Assembly (NCBI RefSeq): GCF_025490915.1
Contig: NZ_JANQBA010000015.1
Coordinates: 1-64,000, forward strand
From: Lacticaseibacillus parakribbianus
GTDB lineage: Bacteria > Bacillota > Bacilli > Lactobacillales > Lactobacillaceae
Direction of reading: 5' to 3'
DNA length: 64,000 nt
Shown: piece by piece, positions 27,194 to 37,428 of the stretch
Numbering within the stretch: the first letter of the stretch is position 1
How the letters are laid out: every line of letters begins with the position of its first letter
Notes under the pieces: generated by a model
What the model saw: the letters and a program-made list of their open reading frames with translations, nothing else
What the model was told of the DNA's origin: nothing
Database searches by the model: none
Position numbers and translations under genes: made by a program

Positions 27194-27611
27194 CACACAA
27201 AGGGTACCGCGGGCTGCCCCGCAGTACCCCAATTGAGATTGAATTGATGAACCGCCCCAACCGCAAGGCAGACCGCCCCCGCCGGCTGGTGAAACCGATT
27301 CGGTTGGTGGTACGCACTGTGGTGGACCCGGCAGTCGCAGCTCCCTGGAATCAAACCAGTTAAGCTGTTTTCTTTTACGCGAATTTCTTCGTCGCTAGAC
27401 ACTCACGCCGCGGACGTGGTCGACATAGGTCGACGTTCATCAGATGAGGATGATAGTCACTGCGAGCTGCCTTAAGCTGCGCTTCGGCCGTGCGACCGAG
27501 AGGCGCTGTCGAATTCTACGACAATAGAATAACACCGGGTGGTTGGAAATACCATGACGCCAGTGTAAATGTTAGGTAAATATCTTGTAAATAAATAACG
27601 CAGGCCGAATG
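27194..27611 (-). ncRNA. Putative structured RNA element, copy 1
   Basis: About 418 bases nearly co-linear with 49696-50113, with long identical blocks and clustered differences. Differences keep pairing: CACG/CGTG (27404-27407, 27415-27418) is CGCG/CGCG in the other copy, and GTCGAC/GTCGAC (27419-27424, 27429-27434) is GTTGAC/GTCAAC. Other shared hairpins are CTGG-TTTGATT-CCAG, AACCGATTCGGTT and a GGGTACC-type end stem (about 27201-27230). The AT-rich end (27561-27600) has three 11-bp-spaced repeats. A terminator follows at the opposite end, favouring minus-strand transcription. I do not recognise a known family; tmRNA, RNase P and 6S do not fit. The bases from 27612 to 27729 hold nothing I can name. 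Confidence 0.6.
27564..27592 (-). promoter_or_regulatory. Three 11-bp-phased direct repeats (Pho-box-like) of copy 1
   Basis: On the plus strand TGTAAAT, GGTAAAT and TGTAAAT start at 27564, 27575 and 27586. On the minus strand these are TTTACA/TTTACC hexamers with 5-base spacers, the arrangement of PhoP-type response-regulator boxes. Which regulator binds is an inference. Confidence 0.5.
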
Positions 27612-27729
27612 CTGAGCCCGGCAAACGGACCTCGCGCCACACGCCGACCCAACGCGCAACACCCGCAGCCACGTGCAAAGCAGCGACCGCTCAGGCGTCA
27701 GGCGCCGCGACGCGCAACCGCAGGACACC

Positions 27730-27763
27730 AAAACGGCGCCGCCAAGAGGTCTTGGCGGCGCCG
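27730..27763 (-). terminator. eno terminator
   Basis: CGGCGCCGCCAAGA paired with TCTTGGCGGCGCCG, followed by TTTT on the minus strand, right after the enolase stop codon. Confidence 0.88.
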
Positions 27764-27780
27764 CGCAGAACTAGTCGAGA

Positions 27781-29909
<2,129 letters not shown>

Positions 29910-29969
29910 GAATAAATCTCCTTTGTGTCGCCGTGCCTGGCGTATCCGGATACGTCAGACGCGAGTTAA

Positions 29970-31160
29970 TTACTTGTTGGTGATCGCCGCGATACCAGGC
30001 AATTCCTTGCCTTCAAGGTATTCAAGCGAAGCGCCACCGCCAGTGGAGATGTGGGTGATCTTCGGGGCGATGCCGAGCTGCTTAGCAGCCGCGGTGGAGT
30101 CGCCACCACCGATGATCGTCGTGGCGTCGGTCAGGTCGCCGAGGGCCTTGCCGATTTCGAGGGTCCCCTTGGCGTAGTTCGGCATTTCGAACACGCCCAT
30201 TGGGCCGTTCCAAACAACGGTCTTCGCGTCGGCCAAAACGGCCTTGAAGTCCGCAATCGCCTTAGGGCCGATGTCAAGCGCCATGTAGCCGTCAGGAATG
30301 TTACCTTCAACGACCTTGTGCGGGGCGTCGTTGGCGAATTCGGTTGCGACCACGTTGTCGACTGGCAAAACCAGCTTGTCGCCGGCCTCGGCCATGATCT
30401 GCTTGGCCAGGTCGATCTTGTCGGTTTCAACCAGGGACTTACCAACGGTCAGGCCCTTAGCTGCGTAGAAGGTGTAGGTCATGCCGCCGCCGACGATGAT
30501 CTTGTCCGCCTTGTTGATCAGGTTGGAGATCACGCCGATCTTGTCGGAAACCTTGGCGCCGCCCAGGATGGCAACGAATGGGTGCTTCGGGTTTTCAACC
30601 GCGTCGCCCAAGAACTTGATTTCCTTTTCCATCAGGAAGCCGGCAGCCGCCTGAGGCATGTTGGAGGAAATGCCGACGTTAGAAGCGTGGGAACGGTGAG
30701 CCGTACCGAAGGCGTCGTTGACGAACAGGTCGCCCAAGGATGCCCAGTACTTGCCAAGCTCAGGGTCGTTCTTGCTTTCCTTCTTGCCGTCAAGGTCCTC
30801 AAAACGCGTGTTCTCCATCACAAGAACGTCGCCGTCCTTGAGGTTGGCGATCGCGTCTTCGAGTTCCTTGCCGCGGGTCGCTGGCACGAAGGTAACCGGC
30901 TTCTTCAGCAGTTCGGACAGGCGCTCTGCAACGGGACGCAGGGACAGCTTAGCCTTGTCTTCTTCGGTCTTGATGCGGCCCAAGTGGGACAGCAGGATGG
31001 CCTTGCCACCGTGATCGATTACGTACTGGATGGTCGGCAAAGCGGCAACAATCCGGTTGTCATCGCCGATGACCCCGTCCTTGATCGGCACGTTGAAGTC
31101 AACGCGGATCAGGACCTTTTTATCTTTGACGTCTAAGTCGGAGACGATCAATTTAGCCAT
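29970..31160 (-). CDS. pgk: Phosphoglycerate kinase
   Basis: A 396-residue glycolytic kinase making ATP from 1,3-bisphosphoglycerate. Motifs: [16 protein letters not shown] at the N-terminus, [31 protein letters not shown], the hinge region with [15 protein letters not shown] and the C-terminal nucleotide loop [16 protein letters not shown]. The ribosome site is AGGAGGG. A strong hairpin between gap and pgk probably adjusts their relative expression. Confidence 0.98.
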   Translation of the reverse strand: MAKLIVSDLDVKDKKVLIRVDFNVPIKDGVIGDDNRIVAALPTIQYVIDHGGKAILLSHLGRIKTEEDKAKLSLRPVAERLSELLKKPVTFVPATRGKELEDAIANLKDGDVLVMENTRFEDLDGKKESKNDPELGKYWASLGDLFVNDAFGTAHRSHASNVGISSNMPQAAAGFLMEKEIKFLGDAVENPKHPFVAILGGAKVSDKIGVISNLINKADKIIVGGGMTYTFYAAKGLTVGKSLVETDKIDLAKQIMAEAGDKLVLPVDNVVATEFANDAPHKVVEGNIPDGYMALDIGPKAIADFKAVLADAKTVVWNGPMGVFEMPNYAKGTLEIGKALGDLTDATTIIGGGDSTAAAKQLGIAPKITHISTGGGASLEYLEGKELPGIAAITNK

Positions 31161-31287
31161 TAGATAAAACCCTCCTATTAGTGGTTGATTCTATTGCGGC
31201 AACCGGCCGCGATGCTTGGATCAAGGCCACGCCCTCATCCAAACACCGCGGCGAGTCGCTGCGGTGAGAGGCGGTCACCCGCCCCTA

Positions 31288-31318
31288 GAAAAAGAGCGGA
31301 GGGAGTAACTCCCTCCGC
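31288..31318 (-). terminator. Hairpin terminator between gap and pgk
   Basis: GCGGAGGGAG/CTCCCTCCGC (10-base stem, 3-base loop, 31296-31318) followed by a T-run on the minus strand. As it sits inside an operon, partial termination or an mRNA-stabilising 3' end for cggR-gap is likely. Confidence 0.85.
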
Positions 31319-31349
31319 CCTTTTTGCGGTTGAAAGTAGTTACTCTAGA

Positions 31350-32372
31350 CTACAGAGTAGCGAACTTCAGCAGGGTACGGATCATCTGGCAGGTAAAGCC
31401 GTATTCGTTGTCGTACCAAGCAACCGTCTTAACAAGTTGGTAGTCACCGGCGGTCGTCACTTCGGTCTGGGTAGGATCGAAGATGGAGCCGAAGGTGGTG
31501 CCGATGATGTCGGAAGATACAACCTGGTCAGCGTTGTAGCCGAAGGATGGGTTGTTTTCCGTGTGCTTCTTGATCGCTTCGTTGATCTGGTCAGCCGTAA
31601 CGTTCTTGGTCTTCAGGATGGAAACCAGTTCGGTCAGGGAGCCGTCAACGACGGAGACACGCTGAGCGTGACCCTGCAGCTTGCCGTTCAGTTCTGGGAT
31701 AACAATGCCGATCGCCTTAGCAGCACCGGTGCTGTGAGGAATCGTGTTAACCGCAGCGGAACGAGCCGCACGCAGGTTGCCACCGCGAACAGGGCCGTCA
31801 AGCAGCATCTGAGTGGAGGTGTAAGCGTGAACCGTGGTCATGGTACCAACTTCGATGCCGAATTCCTTGTTCAGGAAGTAAGCCATTGGTGCCAGGCAGT
31901 TGGTCGTGCAAGAACCGGCGGAAACGATCTTGTCGTCGGAGGTCAGCGTGTCATCGTTAACGTTGTAAACGATGGTACGGATCTTGCCGGCAGGAGCGGA
32001 GATCAGAACGCGTTCTGCACCGGCATCCAAGTGAGCCTGGGCCTTTTCAGCGGAGGTGTAGAAGCCCGTGCATTCGAGGACGTACTGAACGCCATCGTTC
32101 TTAACCCACGGAATGTTCTGAGCTTGTGGTTCAGCATAAACGCGGTATTCCTTGCCGTTGACAACGATGCCGTTGTCGGTTGCACTAACTTCACCAGGGA
32201 AGGTGCCGTGAGTGGAATCGTACTTCAGCAGGTGTGCCAACATTGCTGGGCTGGTCAGGTCGTTGATCGCAACAACTTCGATGTCGTTGCTCTTTGCGCC
32301 AAGTTCGAAGATCCGGCGGAAAGCCAGACGACCAATGCGGCCGAAACCATTGATACCAATTTTAACAGTCAT
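31350..32372 (-). CDS. gap: Glyceraldehyde-3-phosphate dehydrogenase
   Basis: A 340-residue NAD-dependent glycolytic enzyme. The Rossmann motif INGFGRIGR is at 7-15 and the catalytic cysteine C155 in [25 protein letters not shown] and [14 protein letters not shown] follow. Ribosome site AAAGGAGG. It directly follows cggR (37 bases) and is read from the cggR promoter, so CggR controls it. A terminator-like hairpin follows. Confidence 0.98.
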   Translation of the reverse strand: MTVKIGINGFGRIGRLAFRRIFELGAKSNDIEVVAINDLTSPAMLAHLLKYDSTHGTFPGEVSATDNGIVVNGKEYRVYAEPQAQNIPWVKNDGVQYVLECTGFYTSAEKAQAHLDAGAERVLISAPAGKIRTIVYNVNDDTLTSDDKIVSAGSCTTNCLAPMAYFLNKEFGIEVGTMTTVHAYTSTQMLLDGPVRGGNLRAARSAAVNTIPHSTGAAKAIGIVIPELNGKLQGHAQRVSVVDGSLTELVSILKTKNVTADQINEAIKKHTENNPSFGYNADQVVSSDIIGTTFGSIFDPTQTEVTTAGDYQLVKTVAWYDNEYGFTCQMIRTLLKFATL

Positions 32373-32409
32373 GCTAAAATTTCCTCCTTTAGGAAATAAG
32401 AGTTTTATT

Positions 32410-33447
32410 CTAACGGGTCTCCCCAGTTAAAATCGCGTTGGAGGCGCCGACGTCCGTGATCAGCCACGTGTGGGCCGGCGCATTCTTCATGTATGCGGCG
32501 ATCGCCTTGGCCTTGCTTTGGCCGCCGGCGATGGCGAACACATACGGGATGTGATCAAGATCCGGGATCTGCAATCCGATCCGCGGTATCTTGTAGATGA
32601 CTTGCCCCTCGGCATCGAAGAACGTGCCGAAAGTTTCTGAAACCGCGCGGTGATTGATCAGCTCGCGGATGGTCGAAACCGGCATGGAACGCCGCTTCGC
32701 CATGATCAAGGCATCACCTATACTATGAATCACTACCTGAGCGTTGTCAATCATTTGCAACACTTCTTGCACCGCCGGCTCACGGAGCAGCGGCTGGTAG
32801 GTTTTGGCGCTGACATTTTCTGGAATGTACAGCACCCGGTAGTTGGCATCGGTGGCTTCCGCCATGGCGGCGGCCACCGAGTTGGCTTGGATCGAGACGG
32901 CCTCACCGACGCCGCCACGCGCCGGCACGAAGGTCAGCTCGCGGCCGGCCGACAGCTTGTAGTTCAGCTGCGTGGCCACCCGCGCCATCGTGGTGCCGCC
33001 CATGACGGCGATGGTCAGCCGCCCGGCCGGTAGCACGACCTGCAGGGTCTGATTCAGGAGCTTACCCATCTCGTCCATCACCCGGCTGCTTTGGTCGGCA
33101 TCACCGTTAACGATCAGGCAATGCGCGATGCCAAGCTTGTCGGCCAGGCGCTTCTCGTCGTCCTTGACCCCCAGCAGCTGGTTCATCAGCTGCTCAAGGC
33201 CTTGGAACGTCTCGATGCCCTTGCTGGTCAGCACCATGCCGGACTTGGAGCTTTCGATCAACCCCTGCTTGCGGAGGAATTCGGTTTCCGTTCGCAAAAC
33301 GCGTTCGGAAATCTTCATCTGCTCGGCCAAGTTGCGGCGGCCGACCGGCGCCATCCAGCTGATGAATTGAAGGATCTGATACCGTTTGGTGATGACGCCC
33401 ATCATGTCCGGGGCGATTGATTCGATCCAGGCAAATTCAGAGTGCAT
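32410..33447 (-). CDS. cggR: Central glycolytic genes regulator CggR
   Basis: A 345-residue SorC/DeoR-type repressor of the gap operon; fructose-1,6-bisphosphate relieves repression in studied homologues. An N-terminal HTH (about 30-70, [20 protein letters not shown]) is followed by a sugar-phosphate-binding domain ([53 protein letters not shown]). The start ATG 33447 follows GAAGGATAGCGATT; the in-frame extension upstream runs through the operator and is rejected. Heads the gap-pgk-tpi-eno cluster. Confidence 0.96.
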   Translation of the reverse strand: MHSEFAWIESIAPDMMGVITKRYQILQFISWMAPVGRRNLAEQMKISERVLRTETEFLRKQGLIESSKSGMVLTSKGIETFQGLEQLMNQLLGVKDDEKRLADKLGIAHCLIVNGDADQSSRVMDEMGKLLNQTLQVVLPAGRLTIAVMGGTTMARVATQLNYKLSAGRELTFVPARGGVGEAVSIQANSVAAAMAEATDANYRVLYIPENVSAKTYQPLLREPAVQEVLQMIDNAQVVIHSIGDALIMAKRRSMPVSTIRELINHRAVSETFGTFFDAEGQVIYKIPRIGLQIPDLDHIPYVFAIAGGQSKAKAIAAYMKNAPAHTWLITDVGASNAILTGETR

Positions 33448-33468
33448 AATCGCTATCCTTCTCGGTGG

Positions 33469-33504
33469 GTCATTTTGTGTCCAACCGTGTCGCTTACCGA
33501 CCCG
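33469..33504 (-). promoter_or_regulatory. Putative CggR operator
   Basis: On the minus strand: CGGGTC-N6-CGAC-N4-TTGGAC-N6-TGAC, the exact spacing of the Bacillus CggR operator (CGGGAC-N6-TGTC repeated after N4) with a few changed bases. It sits between promoter and cggR start, as in B. subtilis. Confidence 0.7.
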
Positions 33505-33563
33505 GTTGGGCCAAAAAAATTTGGGTGCCCCAGTCATCCCGAGCTTCCCTAACCAACATCGCA

Positions 33564-33592
33564 ATTATAACAATGAATTTTTGGCCGTGCAA
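33564..33592 (-). promoter_or_regulatory. cggR-gap operon promoter
   Basis: TTGCAC (33587-33592), 17-base spacer, TATAAT (33564-33569) on the minus strand. The remaining bases up to 33818 (no gene seen) hold the divergent ohrR control region, where TACAAT (33785-33790) is a candidate -10. Confidence 0.7.
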
Positions 33593-33818
33593 GCCTTTCC
33601 CCGGACTTGCCGCCGACTTCACAAAAAGAAAGAAAGTCGGTCGCCGAATTTTCACGTTCTTTCGGAGTGTAACCGGTTTAGCGGCGTTGACCGCGCCGTT
33701 GAACGTGAAAACGTTCGGTTTGGCGCTCACCGATTTTTCATTTGGACCGATCAACCGCGACTTCCCTTGCGCCACCGTATCGTGTACAATAATCTTGACA
33801 CATCTGGAGGCGAAGTTT

Positions 33819-34268
33819 ATGGTAAAACCGATTTTATTAGATGAGCAGCTCTGCTTCTCCATCTACCGAGCGCAAAAGCAGTACAATCACTTCTACGCGC
33901 AGGCCCTGGCCCGTTTTGGCCTGACCTACCCGCAGTACATCACCCTGCTGTCTTTGTACGAGCACGGGACCATGTCCGTCAAGGAGGTGGGCAAGACCCT
34001 CGAGCTTGACTCCGGCACCCTGACGCCGCTGATGAAGCGCCTCGAAAAGGGCGGCTGGATCACCCGCACCCGCTCCACCACCGACGAACGGCGCGTCGAC
34101 GTCAGCCTGACCCAAAAGGCCAAGGACTCGCGCGACGAGATCTTCGCCCACGTCGGCGACTGCACCCGGCTGATGCAGCTGGATCAACCCACCTACGACG
34201 CGATCAAGGCGCAGGTCGACCGCGTCGACTCGCACCTGGCCGCCATTCAAGACCAGGCCCTGAGCTAA
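33819..34268 (+). CDS. OhrR-type MarR-family peroxide-sensing repressor
   Basis: A 149-residue winged-helix regulator. The N-terminal LLDEQLCFSIYRAQ carries C12, aligned with the redox cysteine of OhrR, and FGLTYPQYITLLSLYEH, LELDSGTLTPLMKRLEKGGWITR and the wing STTDERRVDVSLT match OhrR closely. It is expected to respond to organic hydroperoxides, but no ohr gene is in the window. Start ATG 33819 with CTGGAGGCGAAG; the upstream open frame lacks a start signal. An imperfect repeat GTGT..ACAC (33782-33801) over the -10 may be its operator. Confidence 0.87.
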   Translation: MVKPILLDEQLCFSIYRAQKQYNHFYAQALARFGLTYPQYITLLSLYEHGTMSVKEVGKTLELDSGTLTPLMKRLEKGGWITRTRSTTDERRVDVSLTQKAKDSRDEIFAHVGDCTRLMQLDQPTYDAIKAQVDRVDSHLAAIQDQALS

Positions 34269-34283
34269 CTCAACAACGCAAGC

Positions 34284-34319
34284 AAAAAGCCGTTTCTCAA
34301 TTGCGAGAAACGGCTTTTT
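34284..34319. terminator. Bidirectional terminator
   Basis: AAAAAGCCGTTTCTC paired with GAGAAACGGCTTTTT between the convergent ohrR-like and clpP genes. Confidence 0.93.
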
Positions 34320-34334
34320 GGCGTCACCGGCCGC

Positions 34335-34925
34335 TTACTTCTGGTCGGCCTTGGTGGTCAAAATCGCATCGATCAAACCGTAATCCTTGGCCTGTTGCGC
34401 GGTCAAGTAGTGGTCGCGTTCGGTGTCGGCCTTGATCTCGTCGACGGACTTGCCGGTCGCGTCGGACAGGATCTGGTTCAAGCTGACGCGGGCCTTCAGG
34501 ATCTGCTCGGCGGCGATTTCGATTTCGGTCTGCTGGCCCTGGGCCCCGCCCAGCGGCTGGTGAATCAGAACCTCGGAGTGCGGCAGCGCAAAGCGCTTGC
34601 CCTTCTTCCCGCCGGCCAGAAGAACGCTGGCCATGGAGGCGGCCATCCCGATGGCGATGGTCTGCACATCCGCGTGGATGAGGTTCATCGTGTCGAGAAT
34701 CGCCAGCCCGGAGGTGATCACACCACCGGGCGAGTTGATGTAGAGGTAGATGTCTTTATCCGGATCTTGGGCGTCCAGGAAAAGCAGTTGGGCAATGATC
34801 GAGTTGGCCACCTGATCATTGATCTCCCCGGACAGCATGATGATCCGGTCTTTGAGTAGGCGTGAGTAAATGTCGTAGGCGCGTTCGCCGCGGCTGGTCT
34901 GTTCAACGACTGTAGGAACTAGCAT
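34335..34925 (-). CDS. clpP: ATP-dependent Clp protease proteolytic subunit
   Basis: A 196-residue serine protease forming the ClpP chamber used with ClpX/ClpC/ClpE. The catalytic triad S97 (GMAASMAS), H122 (LIHQP) and D171 (ERDHY) is intact, and the N-terminal [20 protein letters not shown] is typical. Start ATG 34925 follows AGGAGGAATACCC. Its promoter carries both a CtsR site and a CIRCE element, so both heat-shock repressors probably control it. Monocistronic with a strong terminator. Confidence 0.98.
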   Translation of the reverse strand: MLVPTVVEQTSRGERAYDIYSRLLKDRIIMLSGEINDQVANSIIAQLLFLDAQDPDKDIYLYINSPGGVITSGLAILDTMNLIHADVQTIAIGMAASMASVLLAGGKKGKRFALPHSEVLIHQPLGGAQGQQTEIEIAAEQILKARVSLNQILSDATGKSVDEIKADTERDHYLTAQQAKDYGLIDAILTTKADQK

Positions 34926-34954
34926 GGGTATTCCTCCTAGGTTACGTGCGTGAA

Positions 34955-34981
34955 TTAGCACTCATTTGAATACAGTGCTAA
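34955..34981. promoter_or_regulatory. CIRCE element (HrcA operator) of clpP
   Basis: TTAGCACTC (34955-34963), 9 bases, CAGTGCTAA (34973-34981): one mismatch from the CIRCE consensus. It lies in the clpP leader, directly after the -10 box. Confidence 0.88.
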
Positions 34982-35010
34982 GCATACGTCAAAAGTCAAA
35001 AAAGGTCAAA
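34981..35010 (-). promoter_or_regulatory. clpP promoter overlapped by a CtsR operator
   Basis: Minus-strand TTGACC (35004-35009), 17 bases, TATGCT (34981-34986). On the plus strand AGTCAAA-AAA-GGTCAAA (34994-35010) is a perfect CtsR heptad pair, and an extra CGTCAAA (34987-34993) directly abuts it. Confidence 0.9.
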
Positions 35011-35192
35011 TACTTCGGCTCACTTTTTTTCGTGTCCTCAGCATAGCACAACGGCGCGGTCCCGCGCATCGGTCGGCGCCTGAAATTCGCCGAGGCGGAT
35101 TGCTTTATTCACCGCGGGGCAACGTGCCACAATGAAGGCGGCAACGTCCAGCCCTGATCGACGTTAAAAGCTGCCCGTAAGGAGATTGTCGC

Positions 35193-35897
35193 ATGTCCTA
35201 TTTATCCACCCTGCTCGCCTGGCTCGGCGTCGGCTTCATCGCCGTCGGCCTGATTCTGCTGATTTTGCACGTCCTCAAGCACCGCTCGCTCAAGGTGCCG
35301 GGCAGCGATGTGCTCGTCGGCGTCGTGCTGTTCGCCGTCGGCCTGGCCGTCGCCCCGGCGCCGCCGACCAAACAGGAACAGGCGGCCGCCTCGCGGTCTT
35401 CGCGGGCCGCCCAACAATCGGCGCAGGCCGCAAGCAGCCGCGAAGCCAGCGCCGAAAGCCACGCTGCCGCCGCATCCCGGGCCAAGGTCCAAAGGGCCAA
35501 GGCGGCGCTGGCCAAGCTCAACGCCGCCATCGCCAGGACCCTGAAGCAGGACCAAGGCTTTGCCGCCGGCACCCTCGATCACAACGGTCACCCGACCAAA
35601 AACGGCACCGCCAACCCCGCCTTCGCCTGGGCCCTGATGGTGATCAGCGTCAAGGTCGACCAAGACCACCACGTCAAGGCACAGGTCAACGCCAAGGTCG
35701 CACCGCTGACCGATCGCGCCAAGGAACAGCTCGGCACCCACTGCGCCAACCTCGCGCTGGCCACCCTGGCGGAGCTGGGGCAGGCCAAAGACGCCGAGCT
35801 GAACGAGGGGCTGTTCACCGAGGTCTACTTCGGCCACCAGATTGTCGCGCAGTCGCACCTCACCGACAACAAGGCGTTTCGCGCCTACTCCTGGTAA
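35193..35897 (+). CDS. Membrane-anchored coiled-coil protein of unknown function
   Basis: A 234-residue protein with two hydrophobic segments at the N-terminus (about 6-28 and 38-55), then an Ala/Ser/Gln-rich helical stretch (about 58-112, probable coiled coil) and a C-terminal domain (about 115-234, ending LTDNKAFRAYSW). The C-terminal domain probably faces outside. I do not recognise the family. Ribosome site GTAAGGAGATT. Single gene between the clpP promoter region and a tRNA; no function can be inferred from context. Confidence 0.75.
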   Translation: MSYLSTLLAWLGVGFIAVGLILLILHVLKHRSLKVPGSDVLVGVVLFAVGLAVAPAPPTKQEQAAASRSSRAAQQSAQAASSREASAESHAAAASRAKVQRAKAALAKLNAAIARTLKQDQGFAAGTLDHNGHPTKNGTANPAFAWALMVISVKVDQDHHVKAQVNAKVAPLTDRAKEQLGTHCANLALATLAELGQAKDAELNEGLFTEVYFGHQIVAQSHLTDNKAFRAYSW

Positions 35898-35913
35898 CCG
35901 CCGAACGCAAAAA

Positions 35914-35941
35914 CAGGCGTCGCCATCACTGGCGACGCCTG
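35914..35941. terminator. Terminator hairpin
   Basis: CAGGCGTCGCC/GGCGACGCCTG stem with a 6-base loop; T-poor on the right but preceded by A residues, so it may also serve the tRNA transcript on the minus strand. Confidence 0.75.
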
Positions 35942-35958
35942 CTTTGTGTGGTACCTGA

Positions 35959-36030
35959 TGCGCAGCCCGGGAGTCGAACCCGGATTTCGAGAACCGGAAT
36001 CTCACGTGCGATCCATTACACTAACCGCGC
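35959..36030 (-). tRNA. tRNA-Arg (anticodon CCG)
   Basis: A complete cloverleaf: acceptor GCGCGGT/GCTGCGC with two G-T pairs, D stem GTG/CAC, anticodon stem TGAGA/TCTCG with loop TTCCGGT, and T stem CCGGG/CCCGG with loop TTCGACT. It reads CGG codons. CCA is not encoded. TATAAT (36040-36045) lies just upstream as its -10. Confidence 0.95.
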
Positions 36031-36077
36031 AAGTACCTAATTATATTAAGGGAAGCGGCGGCAAAAAGCAAGCAAAA

Positions 36078-36647
36078 TCACGAATTACTCTCGCCCGGCC
36101 GCGATTCTGGGCCGCTTGCGGCCGTGGCCGCCGGCACCGGCGCTTCCATCAGCCAATCGCGCTGCGGGTCATCCCCGACCTGAAAGACATGCTCCCCCAC
36201 CTTGACAAAGCCGCGCTTGGCGTAGAAGGCCTTGGCCGGCTCGTTGTGCTCCCAGACGCCCAAGGCGATGACGGGCTTGTGCTGGGCCTGGGCCAGCTTC
36301 AGCGCGTGGGCGTACAGCAGGCTCCCCAGGCCGTGGCGCTTGTAGGCCGGTAAAATGTAGATGCGCTCGAGCTCCAAGGCATTGGGCGCCGTGACGTCTG
36401 CGGTCACCGCCGCGTCGACGTTGAGCTTGAGGTAGCCGGCCGGTACCCCGGCAACGGTCGCGAACCAAAAGCTGGTGCCGGGTGTCTGCAGCTCGGCCAA
36501 AAGCTGGGCCGGTGCGTAGGCAGTGTCTAGGAATTCCTGCATGTCGGCCGGCGCGGTGTTGGCCCCGAAGGTGTCGGCGAAGGTGGTTCTCGCCATCGTC
36601 ACCAGCGTGGGAATATCGGTTTCGGTAATGCGTTGAATTGCGTTCAT
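36078..36647 (-). CDS. GNAT-family acetyltransferase, PaiA-like
   Basis: A 189-residue acetyltransferase. Motif A is LELERIYILPAYKRHGLGSL, and the C-terminal block LGVWEHNEPAKAFYAKRGF with GEHVFQVGDDPQRDWLM closely resembles the polyamine N-acetyltransferase PaiA. A polyamine substrate is therefore plausible but unproven. Start ATG 36647 with CAGGAGGAAC; the upstream open frame crosses a GC-rich gap (36648-36881) with no gene. It follows a MarR gene on the same strand. Confidence 0.87.
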   Translation of the reverse strand: MNAIQRITETDIPTLVTMARTTFADTFGANTAPADMQEFLDTAYAPAQLLAELQTPGTSFWFATVAGVPAGYLKLNVDAAVTADVTAPNALELERIYILPAYKRHGLGSLLYAHALKLAQAQHKPVIALGVWEHNEPAKAFYAKRGFVKVGEHVFQVGDDPQRDWLMEAPVPAATAASGPESRPGESNS

Positions 36648-36881
36648 TGTTCCTCCTGTGGCGACCGGCTGCGGTCGCCTGTTTGCGCTGGTGCGATGAT
36701 GGCGGCGTTCGGTTTCGGGGGCAGCGGCGGTGTGGTGGCCGCACCGTCGCCGGCTTGCGGCCGCGCGACGACTGGCCCGGTCGCTGGCCTCCCGCCGGTT
36801 GGCCACGACCGTCCCTGGCCTGTTGCCGGTCGGTCAAGGCGAGCCACTGCTCGGCGGCGGCAGCCCGATTCGGCGGCGGGG

Positions 36882-37334
36882 TCAGTACTCGCGCTTGCCG
36901 CCACCTTTGACCAGCTGCCAATCGCGGTCGACGTTATCGCACATCTGGTTCAACAGCCGCGTCAGCGTGGCCACCTCTGCCGGTGTCATGCCGGCCAGCG
37001 CCTGGTTGAGCGAGTACTGGTTCTCGCGGTGAATCGGCTGGTAGGCGCGAAGGCCGGCCGGGGTGGCGAAGAGCTGGTTGGCCTTGGCGTTGGCCGGGGC
37101 CGGCCGCTTGAACACCAGCCCCTGGGCGCAGAGCTTGGCGACGCTTCGCGCCACGGTCGCGCGGTCGACCTTGAGCTGATTGACCAGCTGCTCCTGAATG
37201 ATCCCGGGCTGCTCGACGATTCGTACCAAGTAGAGGTACTGGCCGCGCGTCAGCTGTTGATCGCGAAACTCGATGTTGGCGATGCTGTCCAAAGCCCGGG
37301 CCACCACCCCGATGGCGCGTAACGCGTCTTCCAT
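36882..37334 (-). CDS. MarR-family transcriptional regulator
   Basis: A 150-residue regulator with a central winged helix (about 45-95: GIIQEQLVNQLKVDRATVAR, LCAQGLVFKRPAPANAKANQ). Ribosome site AAGGAAGGTGAG. A perfect 20-base palindrome over its own -35 suggests autoregulation, and the downstream PaiA-like gene is probably a co-regulated target. The ligand is unknown. Confidence 0.9.
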   Translation of the reverse strand: MEDALRAIGVVARALDSIANIEFRDQQLTRGQYLYLVRIVEQPGIIQEQLVNQLKVDRATVARSVAKLCAQGLVFKRPAPANAKANQLFATPAGLRAYQPIHRENQYSLNQALAGMTPAEVATLTRLLNQMCDNVDRDWQLVKGGGKREY

Positions 37335-37357
37335 GGGCTCACCTTCCTTCGAGTCTC

Positions 37358-37389
37358 AGTATACCAGAACGTGTTGCAATTGCAACACG
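37358..37389 (-). promoter_or_regulatory. marR promoter with perfect palindromic operator
   Basis: The palindrome CGTGTTGCAATTGCAACACG (37370-37389) covers the -35 (TTGCAA at 37380-37385, 16 bases before TATACT at 37358-37363). TTGCAA-type half-sites are typical of MarR operators. Confidence 0.8.
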
Positions 37390-37396
37390 ATATTCT

Positions 37397-37422
37397 AAAA
37401 AAACGACCGCAGGGGTCGTTTT
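37397..37422 (-). terminator. whiA terminator
   Basis: AACGACC/GGTCGTT stem followed by seven T residues on the minus strand, just past the whiA stop codon. Confidence 0.88.
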
Positions 37423-37428
37423 CGCGTG

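Noticed and set aside
27301-27360. T-box-like GGTTGGTGGTACGC on the plus strand of the element
   Set aside because: The downstream terminator/antiterminator pair and a tRNA synthetase or amino-acid gene are both missing, and the AT-rich promoter-like end is on the wrong side.
33465-33818. N-terminal extension of the ohrR-like gene
   Set aside because: It crosses the cggR promoter and operator and has no family similarity; ATG 33819 has a proper ribosome site.
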